Positions 49,756 through 59,470 of a stretch of DNA of 64,000 nt are shown here, piece by piece. Under the pieces are notes generated by a model that did not search any database, was not told where the DNA came from, and saw only the letters and a program-made list of their open reading frames with translations. The position numbers and the translations under genes were made by a program. Numbering within the stretch: the stretch's first letter is position 1; the number at the start of each line of letters is the position of its first letter. Source of the DNA: W11650 sp041844915 (lineage in GTDB: Bacteria; Bacillota; Clostridia; Lachnospirales; Vallitaleaceae); assembly GCA_041844915.1 (NCBI GenBank), contig JBGZBY010000087.1, forward strand, positions 39,253-103,252. The letters run 5' to 3'.

Positions 49756-51432
49756 ATGGAACAGATCATGGGATTGATTTCAAAGGCAAGCGTTATTTTG
49801 GCATTTGTCTTTATTTCTACGTTAATTGGTGAAAATTTTGACTACAAGAAAAGAAAATGGGATTGTAGTCAGATTTTGCAGGGAGTTATCTTTTGTGCTT
49901 TTATTTTTATTGATATTCGAACACCCTATATCAGTAGCAATGATATCAGTTATGATGCTCGCGAGGTGCTGCTCAATTTAGCGGCGGCAGTATACGGGCC
50001 GATTGCGGCGACGATAACGGCAGGGTTTACTTTCGTCATTCGTTGGATGAGAGGAACGAAGGGAACAGAGATTGCTTTGGCCGGCATTGCTTTGGTATAT
50101 TTTTTAGAAATGTTTTTTATTTACTGGCTGCATGCCAAAAATCAGGCGTTTAATTCGGCTCGTCTTTTTTTGATGTCCCTTCTCACCAACCTGCTCAGTG
50201 CGCTCACTGTTGTTCTGATGTCCGGCAGTGAATGGCAATATGCCCTGATGCCGGGACTTACTTTTATTGCGGCTTATCCGGTGTTTACGGTAGTGGCTTT
50301 TCGGATTATGCAATATATCAGAAACCGATCCGAACTTCTAAATCAGCTGTCGGAAAGGGATAAAAGCCTTTATCAGAAAAACAGGGAGTTGCAGTTGGCC
50401 AATGAGGAGCTGCGCCGAAACGAGCGGCATTTTCGGACAATGTTTTACTATTCCAGCGAAGCTATATTTTTGCTGCGGGAAGATCGGATCTCCGATGTCA
50501 ATTTGGAGGCGTTGAAGCTTCTGGGGCAGGACAGCAAAGAGCAGATGCTTGGAAAATCGCTGTATTATTTTATGGCGGAGCTTCAGCAGGAGCGGAGTGC
50601 CAAGGATTATATGGAGGATATTTTTCAGCAGTTGGAAAGCGGCAAGGCAATTCAAAAGGAGATTTGCTTTTTACTTCCAAATGGAGCGCAGCTTCTTTCG
50701 GAAGGAGTGTTTATTGAAATCGAAATGGGTGAGAAAAAATATACCTACCTATCGGCTAGAGATATCAGAGAAAGGAAAAGGCAGGAAGAAGCTATTTTAT
50801 ACAAGGCACAGTATGATGAATTAACCAAGGTAGCCAATCGCCAGTATTTTAACGAAATGCTAAAAAAATTGAGCGCCGATGAGAACAATTATCCGATAGC
50901 TTTTATGATGGCCGATATTAACGGGTTGAAGCTGATGAATGATATTTTTGGCCACTCCAAGGGCGATGAGCTGATCCTTAAGGTAGCACAGGTGCTGTGC
51001 CAAAGCTGCCGAAACAGAGATCTGATTGCCCGTATCGGCGGCGATGAATTTGTTGGTATCTTTCCCAATGCTGACGAAAAAGCCATTGAAGTGGTAATAA
51101 ACAGAATACAGGAAAGGCTGGCTCAGGAAAAGATCGAAAATCTTTCGCCCTCGGTGTCGATGGGGTATTCGATAAAAAGGTCGATGGACGATGACGCAGA
51201 TAAGGTGCTGGTGCTGGCGGATGAAATGATGTACCGAAATAAAAATGAAAGCAGACATATTCAAATGGAAATGTTTTTAAAAAATATTTCCGATAAGCTT
51301 CAGCAGAAAAGTGCAGGACTGGATTTGAAGCAGGCAGAGGAGATTGACAGACTGATTAGTAAACTTAAAGCGTCGGGGGCATTGACAGATTCGCTGATAG
51401 AGGAGCTTAAAAGGCTTGAATGTAGCGCATAG
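49756..51432 (+). CDS. Diguanylate cyclase with LytS-type 5TM sensor and PAS domain
   Basis: Membrane sensor synthesising c-di-GMP. ATG 49756 follows GAGGAG by 7 bases. Residues 1-190 form a 5TMR-LYT membrane domain (STLIGENFDYKKRKWD, LLNLAAAVYGPIAATITAGF, VYFLEMFFIYWLHAK). A PAS-like domain (about 215-345, RTMFYYSSEAIFLLREDRIS) and a GGDEF domain (about 350-515) follow; the active site is intact as RIGGDEFVGIF, and RNRD five residues before it fits the inhibitory I-site RxxD. A 45-residue helical tail follows. Together this indicates an active, product-inhibited cyclase with an unknown membrane signal. No c-di-GMP riboswitch or EAL protein lies in the window. Confidence 0.92.
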   Translation: MEQIMGLISKASVILAFVFISTLIGENFDYKKRKWDCSQILQGVIFCAFIFIDIRTPYISSNDISYDAREVLLNLAAAVYGPIAATITAGFTFVIRWMRGTKGTEIALAGIALVYFLEMFFIYWLHAKNQAFNSARLFLMSLLTNLLSALTVVLMSGSEWQYALMPGLTFIAAYPVFTVVAFRIMQYIRNRSELLNQLSERDKSLYQKNRELQLANEELRRNERHFRTMFYYSSEAIFLLREDRISDVNLEALKLLGQDSKEQMLGKSLYYFMAELQQERSAKDYMEDIFQQLESGKAIQKEICFLLPNGAQLLSEGVFIEIEMGEKKYTYLSARDIRERKRQEEAILYKAQYDELTKVANRQYFNEMLKKLSADENNYPIAFMMADINGLKLMNDIFGHSKGDELILKVAQVLCQSCRNRDLIARIGGDEFVGIFPNADEKAIEVVINRIQERLAQEKIENLSPSVSMGYSIKRSMDDDADKVLVLADEMMYRNKNESRHIQMEMFLKNISDKLQQKSAGLDLKQAEEIDRLISKLKASGALTDSLIEELKRLECSA

Positions 51433-51497
51433 CAAAGGCAAAATATCTTTTTTTAAGCAAAATAAAGTAAAAAAAATATTATAAAAAAATAAATGAC

Positions 51498-51526
51498 TTG
51501 ACAAATAAAAATTGCGGTGATACTAT
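51498..51526 (+). promoter_or_regulatory. Promoter of rpoBC
   Basis: TTGACA (51498-51503), 17-bp spacer, TACTAT (51521-51526). The leader to rpoB is about 170 bases. Confidence 0.75.
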
Positions 51527-51701
51527 AGGAAAATACGACAGTGGGGCTTTTTGCTCTTTTTTGTGCTATGAATCGCCAGCTTTTGGATTATATGGAAAAG
51601 CTTCGGTGGTCGATAGGATATCCGATAGCAGAAAAGTTATGAAAAAAGCTCTGTCTTATCATGTTAATGAGTCAATAAATGCCAAGGAGTGAAGCGACAA
51701 G

Positions 51702-54700
51702 ATGGAAAAAAGAAGAATTAAGCCGATGCACATTGGTGATGGATTGAGGATGACGTATTCAAGGCAGAAAGAAGTTTTGGATATGCCCAATCTGATCGAA
51801 GTGCAGAAAAATTCCTACAAGTGGTTCTTGAATGAAGGACTAAAAGAAGCGTTTCAAGATATTTCTCCGGTCGAAGATTATACCAACAGCCTGTCATTGG
51901 AATTTTTAGATTTTAGCTTTAGCGATGATCCCAAGTATACGGTGGAGGAATGCAAGGAAAGAGATGCCACCTATGCGGCGCCGTTAAAGGTCAGAGCAAG
52001 GCTGTACAATAAGGAAAAGGACGAGATCAACGAGCATGAGATCTATATGGGTGAGCTGCCGCTTATGACCGAAACCGGTACCTTTGTGATCAATGGTGCG
52101 GAAAGAGTCGTGGTATCTCAATTGGTGCGTTCTCCGGGAATTTATTATGCGATCAAGCATGACAAAATAGGAAAAGAGCTTTATTCCTGCACGGTTATTC
52201 CAAATCGCGGCGCGTGGCTGGAATATGAAACAGATTCCAATGATGTTTTTTATGTTCGGGTTGACAGAACCAGAAAGATCCCGATTACGGTATTGATTCG
52301 GGCTTTGGGTATCGGTAAGGATTCGGAGATTTTGGATTTATTTGGAGAAGAACCAAAAATCTTAGCCAGCTTGGAAAAGGACAATTCTCGTTCTTATGAG
52401 GAAGGTTTAATTGAAGTTTATAAAAGAATTCGGCCAGGGGAGCCGCCAACGGTAGAAAGCGCGGAGTCCCTGCTTAATGCTGTCTTTTTTGATGCCAGAC
52501 GCTATGATTTGGCAAGAGTTGGTCGCTATAAATTTAACAAAAAATTGGCATTTGAAAATAGAATTGTTGGCTTTGTATTGGCAGAGGATGTTATTGACAC
52601 GCAAACGGGAGAAATTTTAGCAGAGGCGGGAACGGAGATTAGCCTAGAGCTTGCCCGTCAGCTGCAAGATTCGGCGATTCATGCCGTTTATGTGACGGCG
52701 GAAAATCGGAAGGTGAAGGTGCTGAGCAACCTGTTTGTCAATATTAATAAATATCTTGATGTTGACGCCAAGGAGCTTGGAATTTATGAGAGAGTGTATT
52801 ATCCGGCTCTGATGGATTTAATGGAGGAATATACGGGCGAGGAGCTGATCGCCCAGATTAAAAAGAATGTTGCTCATTTGATTCCTAAGCATATTACAAA
52901 GGAAGATATTTTTGCTTCGATCAATTACAACATGCATTTGGAGTACCATATTGGCACTAAGGACGATATCGACCACTTGGGCAATCGCCGTATCAGAGCG
53001 GTTGGAGAGCTTTTGCAGAATCAGTTTCGCATTGGGCTTTCCCGTATGGAAAGAGTAATTCGGGAGAGAATGACCGTACAGGATACCGAAACGGTGTCAG
53101 CGCAATCGCTGATTAATATTCGTCCGGTGTCGGCGGCGATTAAAGAATTCTTCGGCAGTTCGCAGCTGTCACAGTTTATGGATCAGACCAATCCTTTGGG
53201 TGAGCTTACTCACAAAAGGCGTTTGTCGGCGCTTGGACCGGGCGGCTTGTCCAGAGATAGAGCAGGCTTTGAGGTGCGCGACGTTCACTATTCCCACTAT
53301 GGCAGAATGTGTCCGATTGAAACGCCGGAAGGCCCGAATATCGGTTTGATTAACTCGCTGGCAACCTATGCCAGAATCAATGAGTATGGATTTATCGAAT
53401 CGCCCTATCGTCTGATTGACAAAACCAGCGGTGTGCCCATCGTTACTGATAAGGTAGAATATTTTACTGCCGATGAGGAGGACAAATACCGAATTGCTCA
53501 GGCAAATGAACCCTTGACCGAAGAAGGCGAATTTATCAATAAATATGTAACGGGGCGCTATGGAGAGCAGATCACGGAAATGGACGCCATGAAGGTGGAT
53601 TTGATGGACGTATCGCCGAAGCAGGTATTTTCAGTAGCGACATCTATGATTCCTTTCTTAGAAAATGATGATGCCAACCGAGCGCTGATGGGCTCTAACA
53701 TGCAGCGTCAGGCAGTTCCACTTTTGTCAACGGACTCGCCGATCGTAGGCACAGGAATTGAGCATAAAGCGGCGGTTGACTCCGGTATTGTAGTCCTAGC
53801 CAAGGAGACCGGTGTGATTGATAAGCTGTCGGCTACAGAAATTGTTATCAAGACCGCCGGCGGCAAGAAGGTATCGCATCGTCTACAAAAATTTGTCCGC
53901 TCCAATCAGGGCACCTGCATGAATCAAAGACCGATTGTGAAAAAAGGGCAGACCGTTGTTAAGGGAGAGGTAATTGCCGACGGCTCCTCCACGCAGGGCG
54001 GAGAAATCGCTCTGGGGAAAAACCCGCTGATCGGCTTTATGTCATGGGAAGGCTATAACTATGAGGACGCGATCCTCTTAAATGAAAATTTGGTTCGTGA
54101 TGACGTATACACCTCCATTCATATTGAGGAGCATGAATCCGAAGCAAGAGATACCAAGCTGGGGCCGGAGGAAATCACCAGAGATATTCCCGGCGTAGGT
54201 GAGGAAGCTTTGAAGGATTTGGATGAAAGAGGCATTATTCGGATTGGCGCCGAGGTTCGCTCCGGCGATATTCTGGTCGGCAAGGTAACGCCAAAGGGAG
54301 AAACGGAGCTGACTGCCGAAGAAAGGCTGCTTCGGGCAATTTTCGGAGAAAAGGCCAGAGAGGTCAGAGATACTTCGCTAAAGGTGCCGCATGGTCAGGA
54401 AGGAACGATTGTCGATGTGCATATCTTTACCAGAGAAAACGGCGATGATCTTTCGCCGGGTGTAAATCAGGCGGTTCGGGTTTATATTGCGCAGAAGCGT
54501 AAAATTTCGGTTGGGGATAAGATGGCAGGTCGTCATGGAAACAAAGGTGTTGTATCCAGAGTTCTACCGCAGGAGGATATGCCGTTTCTACCCAATGGTC
54601 GTCCCCTAGATATCGTACTGAATCCGATGGGTGTGCCGTCGCGTATGAATATCGGTCAGATCTTAGAGGTGCATCTGGGCTTGGCGGCAAAGGCGCTGGG

Positions 54701-55526
54701 CTTTAAGATTGCCACACCGGTTTTTGATGGCGCCAATGAGGATGATATCATGGACACTCTGGACATGGCGAACGACTATGTGAATCTGGAATTTGAAGAA
54801 TTTGAAGCGAAATGGCGGGAAATTCTTGACGAAGAGGTATTTGAATACCTGTCGGAGAACAGGGCGCATAGAGAGGAATGGAAGGGAGTTAAAATTCCGC
54901 GCTCCGGTAAGCTGCCGCTTAGAGATGGCAGAACCGGCGAGTATTTTGACGCTGAGGTTACGGTAGGATATATGCACTACCTGAAGCTCCACCACTTGGT
55001 AGACGATAAAATTCACGCTCGCTCGACGGGACCATATTCCTTGGTAACGCAGCAGCCGCTTGGCGGTAAGGCGCAATTCGGCGGACAGCGCTTCGGTGAG
55101 ATGGAGGTTTGGGCGCTGGAGGCTTATGGCGCGGCTTATACCTTGCAGGAGATATTGACTATGAAATCCGACGATGTGGTCGGCCGTGTTAAGACCTATG
55201 AAGCGATCATCAAGGGCGAGAATATTCCGGAGCCGGGTATTCCGGAATCGTTTAAGGTATTGCTGAAGGAATTGCAATCGCTTGCTCTGGATGTGAATGT
55301 TTTGACCGGCGATACGATCGTAGAGCTGAAGGAGGATGATTTTGACGACAGCGTTGATTTTGAGCTGGGAGATTATCGCCTAGATTCCTTTGGTGAGGAC
55401 GGCGACAGCTTTGACTATAGTGAAATCGACGAAATTGATGCAAACGAAGCTCTGGATGATGATTATGATGATATCAACCTTGAAGATAGCTTTATTATCG
55501 GCGACGAAGATGATTTTGATAATTAA
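51702..55526 (+). CDS. rpoB: RNA polymerase subunit beta
   Basis: Core transcription subunit, 1274 residues. The N-terminus (YSRQKEVLDMPNLIEVQ), rifampicin region (FFGSSQLSQFMDQTNPLGEL, THKRRLSALGPGG, with the usual Asp, His and Ser seen in sensitive enzymes), GPNIGLINSL, and KMAGRHGNKGVVS are all present. About 60 residues at the C-terminus after LNVLTGDTIVEL are extremely acidic (DYSEIDEIDANEALDDDYDD), a tail not needed in shorter homologues. AAGGAG lies 12 bases before ATG 51702. The gene has its own promoter; rplJ and rplL, normally just upstream, are absent. Confidence 0.98.
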   Translation: MEKRRIKPMHIGDGLRMTYSRQKEVLDMPNLIEVQKNSYKWFLNEGLKEAFQDISPVEDYTNSLSLEFLDFSFSDDPKYTVEECKERDATYAAPLKVRARLYNKEKDEINEHEIYMGELPLMTETGTFVINGAERVVVSQLVRSPGIYYAIKHDKIGKELYSCTVIPNRGAWLEYETDSNDVFYVRVDRTRKIPITVLIRALGIGKDSEILDLFGEEPKILASLEKDNSRSYEEGLIEVYKRIRPGEPPTVESAESLLNAVFFDARRYDLARVGRYKFNKKLAFENRIVGFVLAEDVIDTQTGEILAEAGTEISLELARQLQDSAIHAVYVTAENRKVKVLSNLFVNINKYLDVDAKELGIYERVYYPALMDLMEEYTGEELIAQIKKNVAHLIPKHITKEDIFASINYNMHLEYHIGTKDDIDHLGNRRIRAVGELLQNQFRIGLSRMERVIRERMTVQDTETVSAQSLINIRPVSAAIKEFFGSSQLSQFMDQTNPLGELTHKRRLSALGPGGLSRDRAGFEVRDVHYSHYGRMCPIETPEGPNIGLINSLATYARINEYGFIESPYRLIDKTSGVPIVTDKVEYFTADEEDKYRIAQANEPLTEEGEFINKYVTGRYGEQITEMDAMKVDLMDVSPKQVFSVATSMIPFLENDDANRALMGSNMQRQAVPLLSTDSPIVGTGIEHKAAVDSGIVVLAKETGVIDKLSATEIVIKTAGGKKVSHRLQKFVRSNQGTCMNQRPIVKKGQTVVKGEVIADGSSTQGGEIALGKNPLIGFMSWEGYNYEDAILLNENLVRDDVYTSIHIEEHESEARDTKLGPEEITRDIPGVGEEALKDLDERGIIRIGAEVRSGDILVGKVTPKGETELTAEERLLRAIFGEKAREVRDTSLKVPHGQEGTIVDVHIFTRENGDDLSPGVNQAVRVYIAQKRKISVGDKMAGRHGNKGVVSRVLPQEDMPFLPNGRPLDIVLNPMGVPSRMNIGQILEVHLGLAAKALGFKIATPVFDGANEDDIMDTLDMANDYVNLEFEEFEAKWREILDEEVFEYLSENRAHREEWKGVKIPRSGKLPLRDGRTGEYFDAEVTVGYMHYLKLHHLVDDKIHARSTGPYSLVTQQPLGGKAQFGGQRFGEMEVWALEAYGAAYTLQEILTMKSDDVVGRVKTYEAIIKGENIPEPGIPESFKVLLKELQSLALDVNVLTGDTIVELKEDDFDDSVDFELGDYRLDSFGEDGDSFDYSEIDEIDANEALDDDYDDINLEDSFIIGDEDDFDN

Positions 55527-55549
55527 GCCGGCGGAAGGAGTCAGATAAT

Positions 55550-58500
55550 ATGCCGAAAGAACAACAAACGGTTAATTTTGATGCAATTAAAATAGGATTG
55601 GCATCTCCGGATCGCATTCTGGAATGGTCAAAGGGCGAAGTGACCAAGCCGGAAACGATTAATTACCGTACCTTAAAGCCGGAAGTCGATGGATTGTTCT
55701 GTGAAAAGATTTTCGGACCGAGTAAGGACTGGGAGTGTCATTGTGGAAAATATAAGAAAAATCGCCATAAGGGCGTAGTTTGTGATAAGTGCGGAGTAGA
55801 GGTAACAAAGGCGAAGGTTCGTCGGGAGCGAATGGGACATATCAAGCTGGCGGCTCCGGTATCGCATATTTGGTATTTTAAAGGAATTCCCAGCCGGATG
55901 GGCTTGATTCTTGATATTTCTCCCAAAAAGCTGGAGAAGGTATTGTATTTTGCTTCTTACATTGTTTTGGATCCGGGTGAAACCGATCTGCGTTATAAGC
56001 AGGTTTTGTCCGATCGGGATTATCACGAGGCCTTGGAGCGCTATGGCGATGTATTTCGAGTCGGCTTGGGCGCGGAGGCAATTGAAGAAATCTTGGCGGC
56101 GATTGATTTGGAAAAAGAAAGCAAAGAATTAAAGCAGGCGCTAAGGGACACGAAGGGTCAGAAGAAGGCCAGAATTATCAAAAGGCTGGAGGTGGTCGAA
56201 GCCTTCCGCAGCTCAGAAAATCGTCCGGAATGGATGATTCTGACGCATATTCCGGTGATTCCGCCGGATCTGCGACCAATGGTGCAGTTGGACGGCGGAC
56301 GGTTTGCTACGTCTGATCTGAATGATTTGTATCGTCGGGTGATCAATCGGAACAATCGTTTGAGCCGCTTAATGGAAATCAAAGCGCCGGAAATTATCAT
56401 CCGTAATGAAAAGAGAATGTTACAAGAAGCCGTTGACGCATTGATTGACAATGGCCGCCGCGGTCGTCCAGTTACAGGGCCGGGCAATCGCCCGCTTAAA
56501 TCCCTGTCGGATATGCTGAAAGGAAAGCAGGGACGTTTCCGTCAAAATCTTTTGGGTAAGCGGGTGGACTATTCGGGGCGTTCGGTTATTGTCGTTGGGC
56601 CGGAGCTGAAAATTTATCAGTGCGGCTTGCCGAAAAAAATGGCGATTGAATTGTTCAAGCCCTTTATCATGAAGCGCTTGGTTGAGGATGAAATGGCACA
56701 TAACATCAAATCGGCGAAAAAGATGGTTGACCGTTTGGATCCCTATGTATTTGATGTGTTAGAAGAAGTTATCAGCGAGCATCCGGTTATGCTGAACCGG
56801 GCGCCGACGCTGCACAGACTTGGTATTCAGGCATTTGAGCCGGTGCTGGTTGAGGGTAAAGCAATTCGTCTGCATCCGCTGGTATGTACCGCGTTTAATG
56901 CGGATTTTGATGGTGATCAAATGGCGGTGCATTTACCGTTGTCGGAAGAAGCGCAGGCAGAATGCCGCTTCTTGCTGCTGTCGCCGAATAACCTGCTGAA
57001 GCCATCTGACGGCGGACCAGTCTGTGTGCCTTCACAGGACGTAGTTTTGGGTATTTATTACCTGACCCTGCAAAAGGAAGGCGAGCCGGGCGAAGGAAAT
57101 TCCTATACCGATGAAAATGAGGCGCTGCTGGCCTATGACAATAAGATTCTTTCCCTGCACTCCAAGATTAAGGTTAAAAGGACGAAGCTAGTCAATGGCA
57201 AAAAGATTTCTACCATCGTGGAAACAACGCCGGGAAGAATTATTTTCAATGAAATCATTCCCCAAGATTTGGGCTTTATCGACAGAGAAAACGAAGGCTC
57301 CGAGCTTTTGTATGAGATTGACTATCTGGTCGGCAAGAAGCAGTTGAAGGAGATTTTGTACCGCTGTATTGATATTCATGGCTCGACCAAAACCTCCGAG
57401 GTTTTGGACAATATTAAAAATCTAGGCTTCCGCTATTCGACCAGAGGCGCTATTACCGTTGCTCTTTCCGATATGGAAGTACCGGATAACAAAGGCGATA
57501 TCCTAAAGCAGGCCGAAGATACTGTAGAAACGATTGTCAAGCAGTTCCGCCGCGGTATGATGACAGAAGACGAGCGCTATTTAAAAACGATTCAAACATG
57601 GAAAAACGCCGATGACCAGATTACGGAAGCGTTGCTGAAAAATCTGGGAAGATACAACAATATCTTTATGATGGCGGATTCCGGCGCCCGTGGTTCAAAC
57701 AACCAAATCAAGCAGTTGGTTGGTATGCGCGGCCTTATGGCGGATACGCAGGGCAGAACGATTGAATTGCCGATCAAATCGAATTTCCGTGAGGGGCTTG
57801 ATGTTTTGGAATACTTTATTTCCGCTCACGGCGCTAGAAAGGGTCTGGCCGATATCGCGCTTAGAACTGCCGATTCCGGTTATTTGACCAGACGCTTGGT
57901 TGATGTTTCACAAGACTTGATCATTCGGGAATTGGATTGTTGCCATGGTGAGGAGGAAGTCGTAGGCTTAAAGGTAAAGGCCTTTATGGACAGTAAAGAA
58001 GTCATTGAGTCGTTGGAGGAAAGAATTACCGGTCGCTGGTCGGTAGAGGATATCAAGCATCCAGAAACCGGCAAATTGATTGTTCCGGCAGACAGTATGA
58101 TTAATCCAAGACAGGCGCGCAGAATTATTGCGGCTGGTATTACGGAAGTAAAAATCAGAACAGCGCTTACTTGTCGGTCTAAGGTCGGCGTTTGTGCAAA
58201 ATGCTATGGAGCGGATATGGCGACGGGAAGACCGGTACAGGTTGGCGAAGCTGTCGGAATCATTGCGGCGCAGTCCATCGGTGAGCCGGGTACACAGCTG
58301 ACCATGCGGAATTTCCACAGCGGCGGTATTGCGACAGCAGAGGATATCACTCAAGGTCTGCCGCGTGTTGAGGAGCTGTTTGAAGCGCGGAAGCCGAAGG
58401 GCTTGGCGATTTTGTCTGAATTTGCCGGTAAAGTAGCAGTCAGCGACAGCAAGAAAAAGCGCGAGGTTATCGTAACCAATGACGAAACTGGCAGCAGTAA

Positions 58501-59098
58501 GGCGTATCTGATTCCTTACGGTTCTCGGATTAAGGTGGAAAACGGACAGATGATCGAAGCAGGCGATGAGCTGACGGAAGGTAGCGTAAATCCGCATGAT
58601 ATCTTAAAGATTAAGAACAGTGCGGCCGTAGAGGATTATATGTTGCAGGAGGTGCAGAGAGTATATCGTCAACAGGGCGTTGAAATTAATGACAAGCATA
58701 TCGAGGTTATTGTCCGGCAGATGCTGAAAAAGGTCAAGATTGAGGACAATGGCGATACCGATCTGCTGCCGGGCGTATTGGCAGATCGTCTGGAATTTGA
58801 GAATGTCAATCAGCAAATGCGGGAGCAGGGATTGGAGGAGGCCAGCGGCACACAGGTGCTTCTGGGAATTACGAAAGCTTCCCTGGCAACCAAATCCTTC
58901 CTTTCGGCGGCATCCTTCCAAGAAACGACGAAGGTGCTGACCGAGGCGGCGATTTTTGGTAAGGTTGACCCACTGATCGGCTTAAAGGAAAATGTTATCT
59001 TAGGAAAGCTGATTCCGGCGGGTACCGGCATGAGCATCTATCGAGAGGTAGAGATTGTCAACGCCGGTGAAGCAGGGGAAGAAGAGATTTCTGAATAA
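55550..59098 (+). CDS. rpoC: RNA polymerase subunit beta'
   Basis: Catalytic core subunit, 1182 residues. The N-terminal zinc site CHCGKYKKNRHKGVVCDKCG (about residues 62-81), the lid/rudder region GRRGRPVTGPGNRPLKSLSD, the Mg-binding NADFDGDQMAVH with Asp triad (residues 450-456), the trigger loop QSIGEPGTQLTMRNFHSGG and the second zinc site (CRSKVGVCAKCYG) are intact. It follows rpoB after 23 bases with GGAAGGAG before ATG 55550. Two terminators follow. Confidence 0.98.
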   Translation: MPKEQQTVNFDAIKIGLASPDRILEWSKGEVTKPETINYRTLKPEVDGLFCEKIFGPSKDWECHCGKYKKNRHKGVVCDKCGVEVTKAKVRRERMGHIKLAAPVSHIWYFKGIPSRMGLILDISPKKLEKVLYFASYIVLDPGETDLRYKQVLSDRDYHEALERYGDVFRVGLGAEAIEEILAAIDLEKESKELKQALRDTKGQKKARIIKRLEVVEAFRSSENRPEWMILTHIPVIPPDLRPMVQLDGGRFATSDLNDLYRRVINRNNRLSRLMEIKAPEIIIRNEKRMLQEAVDALIDNGRRGRPVTGPGNRPLKSLSDMLKGKQGRFRQNLLGKRVDYSGRSVIVVGPELKIYQCGLPKKMAIELFKPFIMKRLVEDEMAHNIKSAKKMVDRLDPYVFDVLEEVISEHPVMLNRAPTLHRLGIQAFEPVLVEGKAIRLHPLVCTAFNADFDGDQMAVHLPLSEEAQAECRFLLLSPNNLLKPSDGGPVCVPSQDVVLGIYYLTLQKEGEPGEGNSYTDENEALLAYDNKILSLHSKIKVKRTKLVNGKKISTIVETTPGRIIFNEIIPQDLGFIDRENEGSELLYEIDYLVGKKQLKEILYRCIDIHGSTKTSEVLDNIKNLGFRYSTRGAITVALSDMEVPDNKGDILKQAEDTVETIVKQFRRGMMTEDERYLKTIQTWKNADDQITEALLKNLGRYNNIFMMADSGARGSNNQIKQLVGMRGLMADTQGRTIELPIKSNFREGLDVLEYFISAHGARKGLADIALRTADSGYLTRRLVDVSQDLIIRELDCCHGEEEVVGLKVKAFMDSKEVIESLEERITGRWSVEDIKHPETGKLIVPADSMINPRQARRIIAAGITEVKIRTALTCRSKVGVCAKCYGADMATGRPVQVGEAVGIIAAQSIGEPGTQLTMRNFHSGGIATAEDITQGLPRVEELFEARKPKGLAILSEFAGKVAVSDSKKKREVIVTNDETGSSKAYLIPYGSRIKVENGQMIEAGDELTEGSVNPHDILKIKNSAAVEDYMLQEVQRVYRQQGVEINDKHIEVIVRQMLKKVKIEDNGDTDLLPGVLADRLEFENVNQQMREQGLEEASGTQVLLGITKASLATKSFLSAASFQETTKVLTEAAIFGKVDPLIGLKENVILGKLIPAGTGMSIYREVEIVNAGEAGEEEISE

Positions 59099-59250
59099 TT
59101 TTTTAGGCAGGAAAAGAGTCGAAAGTGCATAAACAGCAAGAAAATTTTCTGTTTCATGGGAAATATTTTCTTGGCTAGCATTTGTTTTTGAGAAGATTGT
59201 TTCTTTTTAGAAACTAAGGAACAAAGAAAGCTTTCTGCAATAAAAAAGAA
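59099..59250 (+). other. AT-rich spacer after rpoC
   Basis: No gene seen; AT-rich up to the terminator. Confidence 0.3.
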
Positions 59251-59251
59251 T

Positions 59252-59300
59252 AAAAAGGCATTTTTCGCTCTATTCTAATAAAGTGAAGAATGCCTTTTTT
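59252..59300 (+). terminator. Terminator of the rpoBC operon
   Basis: An 11-bp stem AAAAAGGCATT/AATGCCTTTTT (59252-59262 and 59289-59299), extended by TTC/GAA beyond one mismatch, ends in a T run. Confidence 0.85.
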
Positions 59301-59411
59301 GGCAAATTAGTAGCACTCTAAGTTTGCTACATTTCTTGTTGCTTTATTTAAAATAATGACAGTACTTAATTAGGCGCAGATGGAACATAGACAGTAAGAA
59401 AAAAACAAGGC

Positions 59412-59464
59412 AAAAGCCCGTTCGTGAGAGATACTTAATTTACCTCAAGGGAACGGGCTTTTTT
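59412..59464. terminator. Bidirectional terminator between rpoC and the SLH protease
   Basis: A 12-bp stem AAAAGCCCGTTC/GAACGGGCTTTT (59412-59423 and 59451-59462), preceded by A and followed by T residues, lies 7 bases from the stop codon of the minus-strand gene and so mainly serves it. Confidence 0.85.
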
Positions 59465-59470
59465 GTTATG

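Noticed and set aside
54663..55277. 204-residue minus-strand frame inside rpoB, and a similar 209-residue frame inside rpoC
   Set aside because: Antisense shadows of highly conserved genes with no domain features or start signals.
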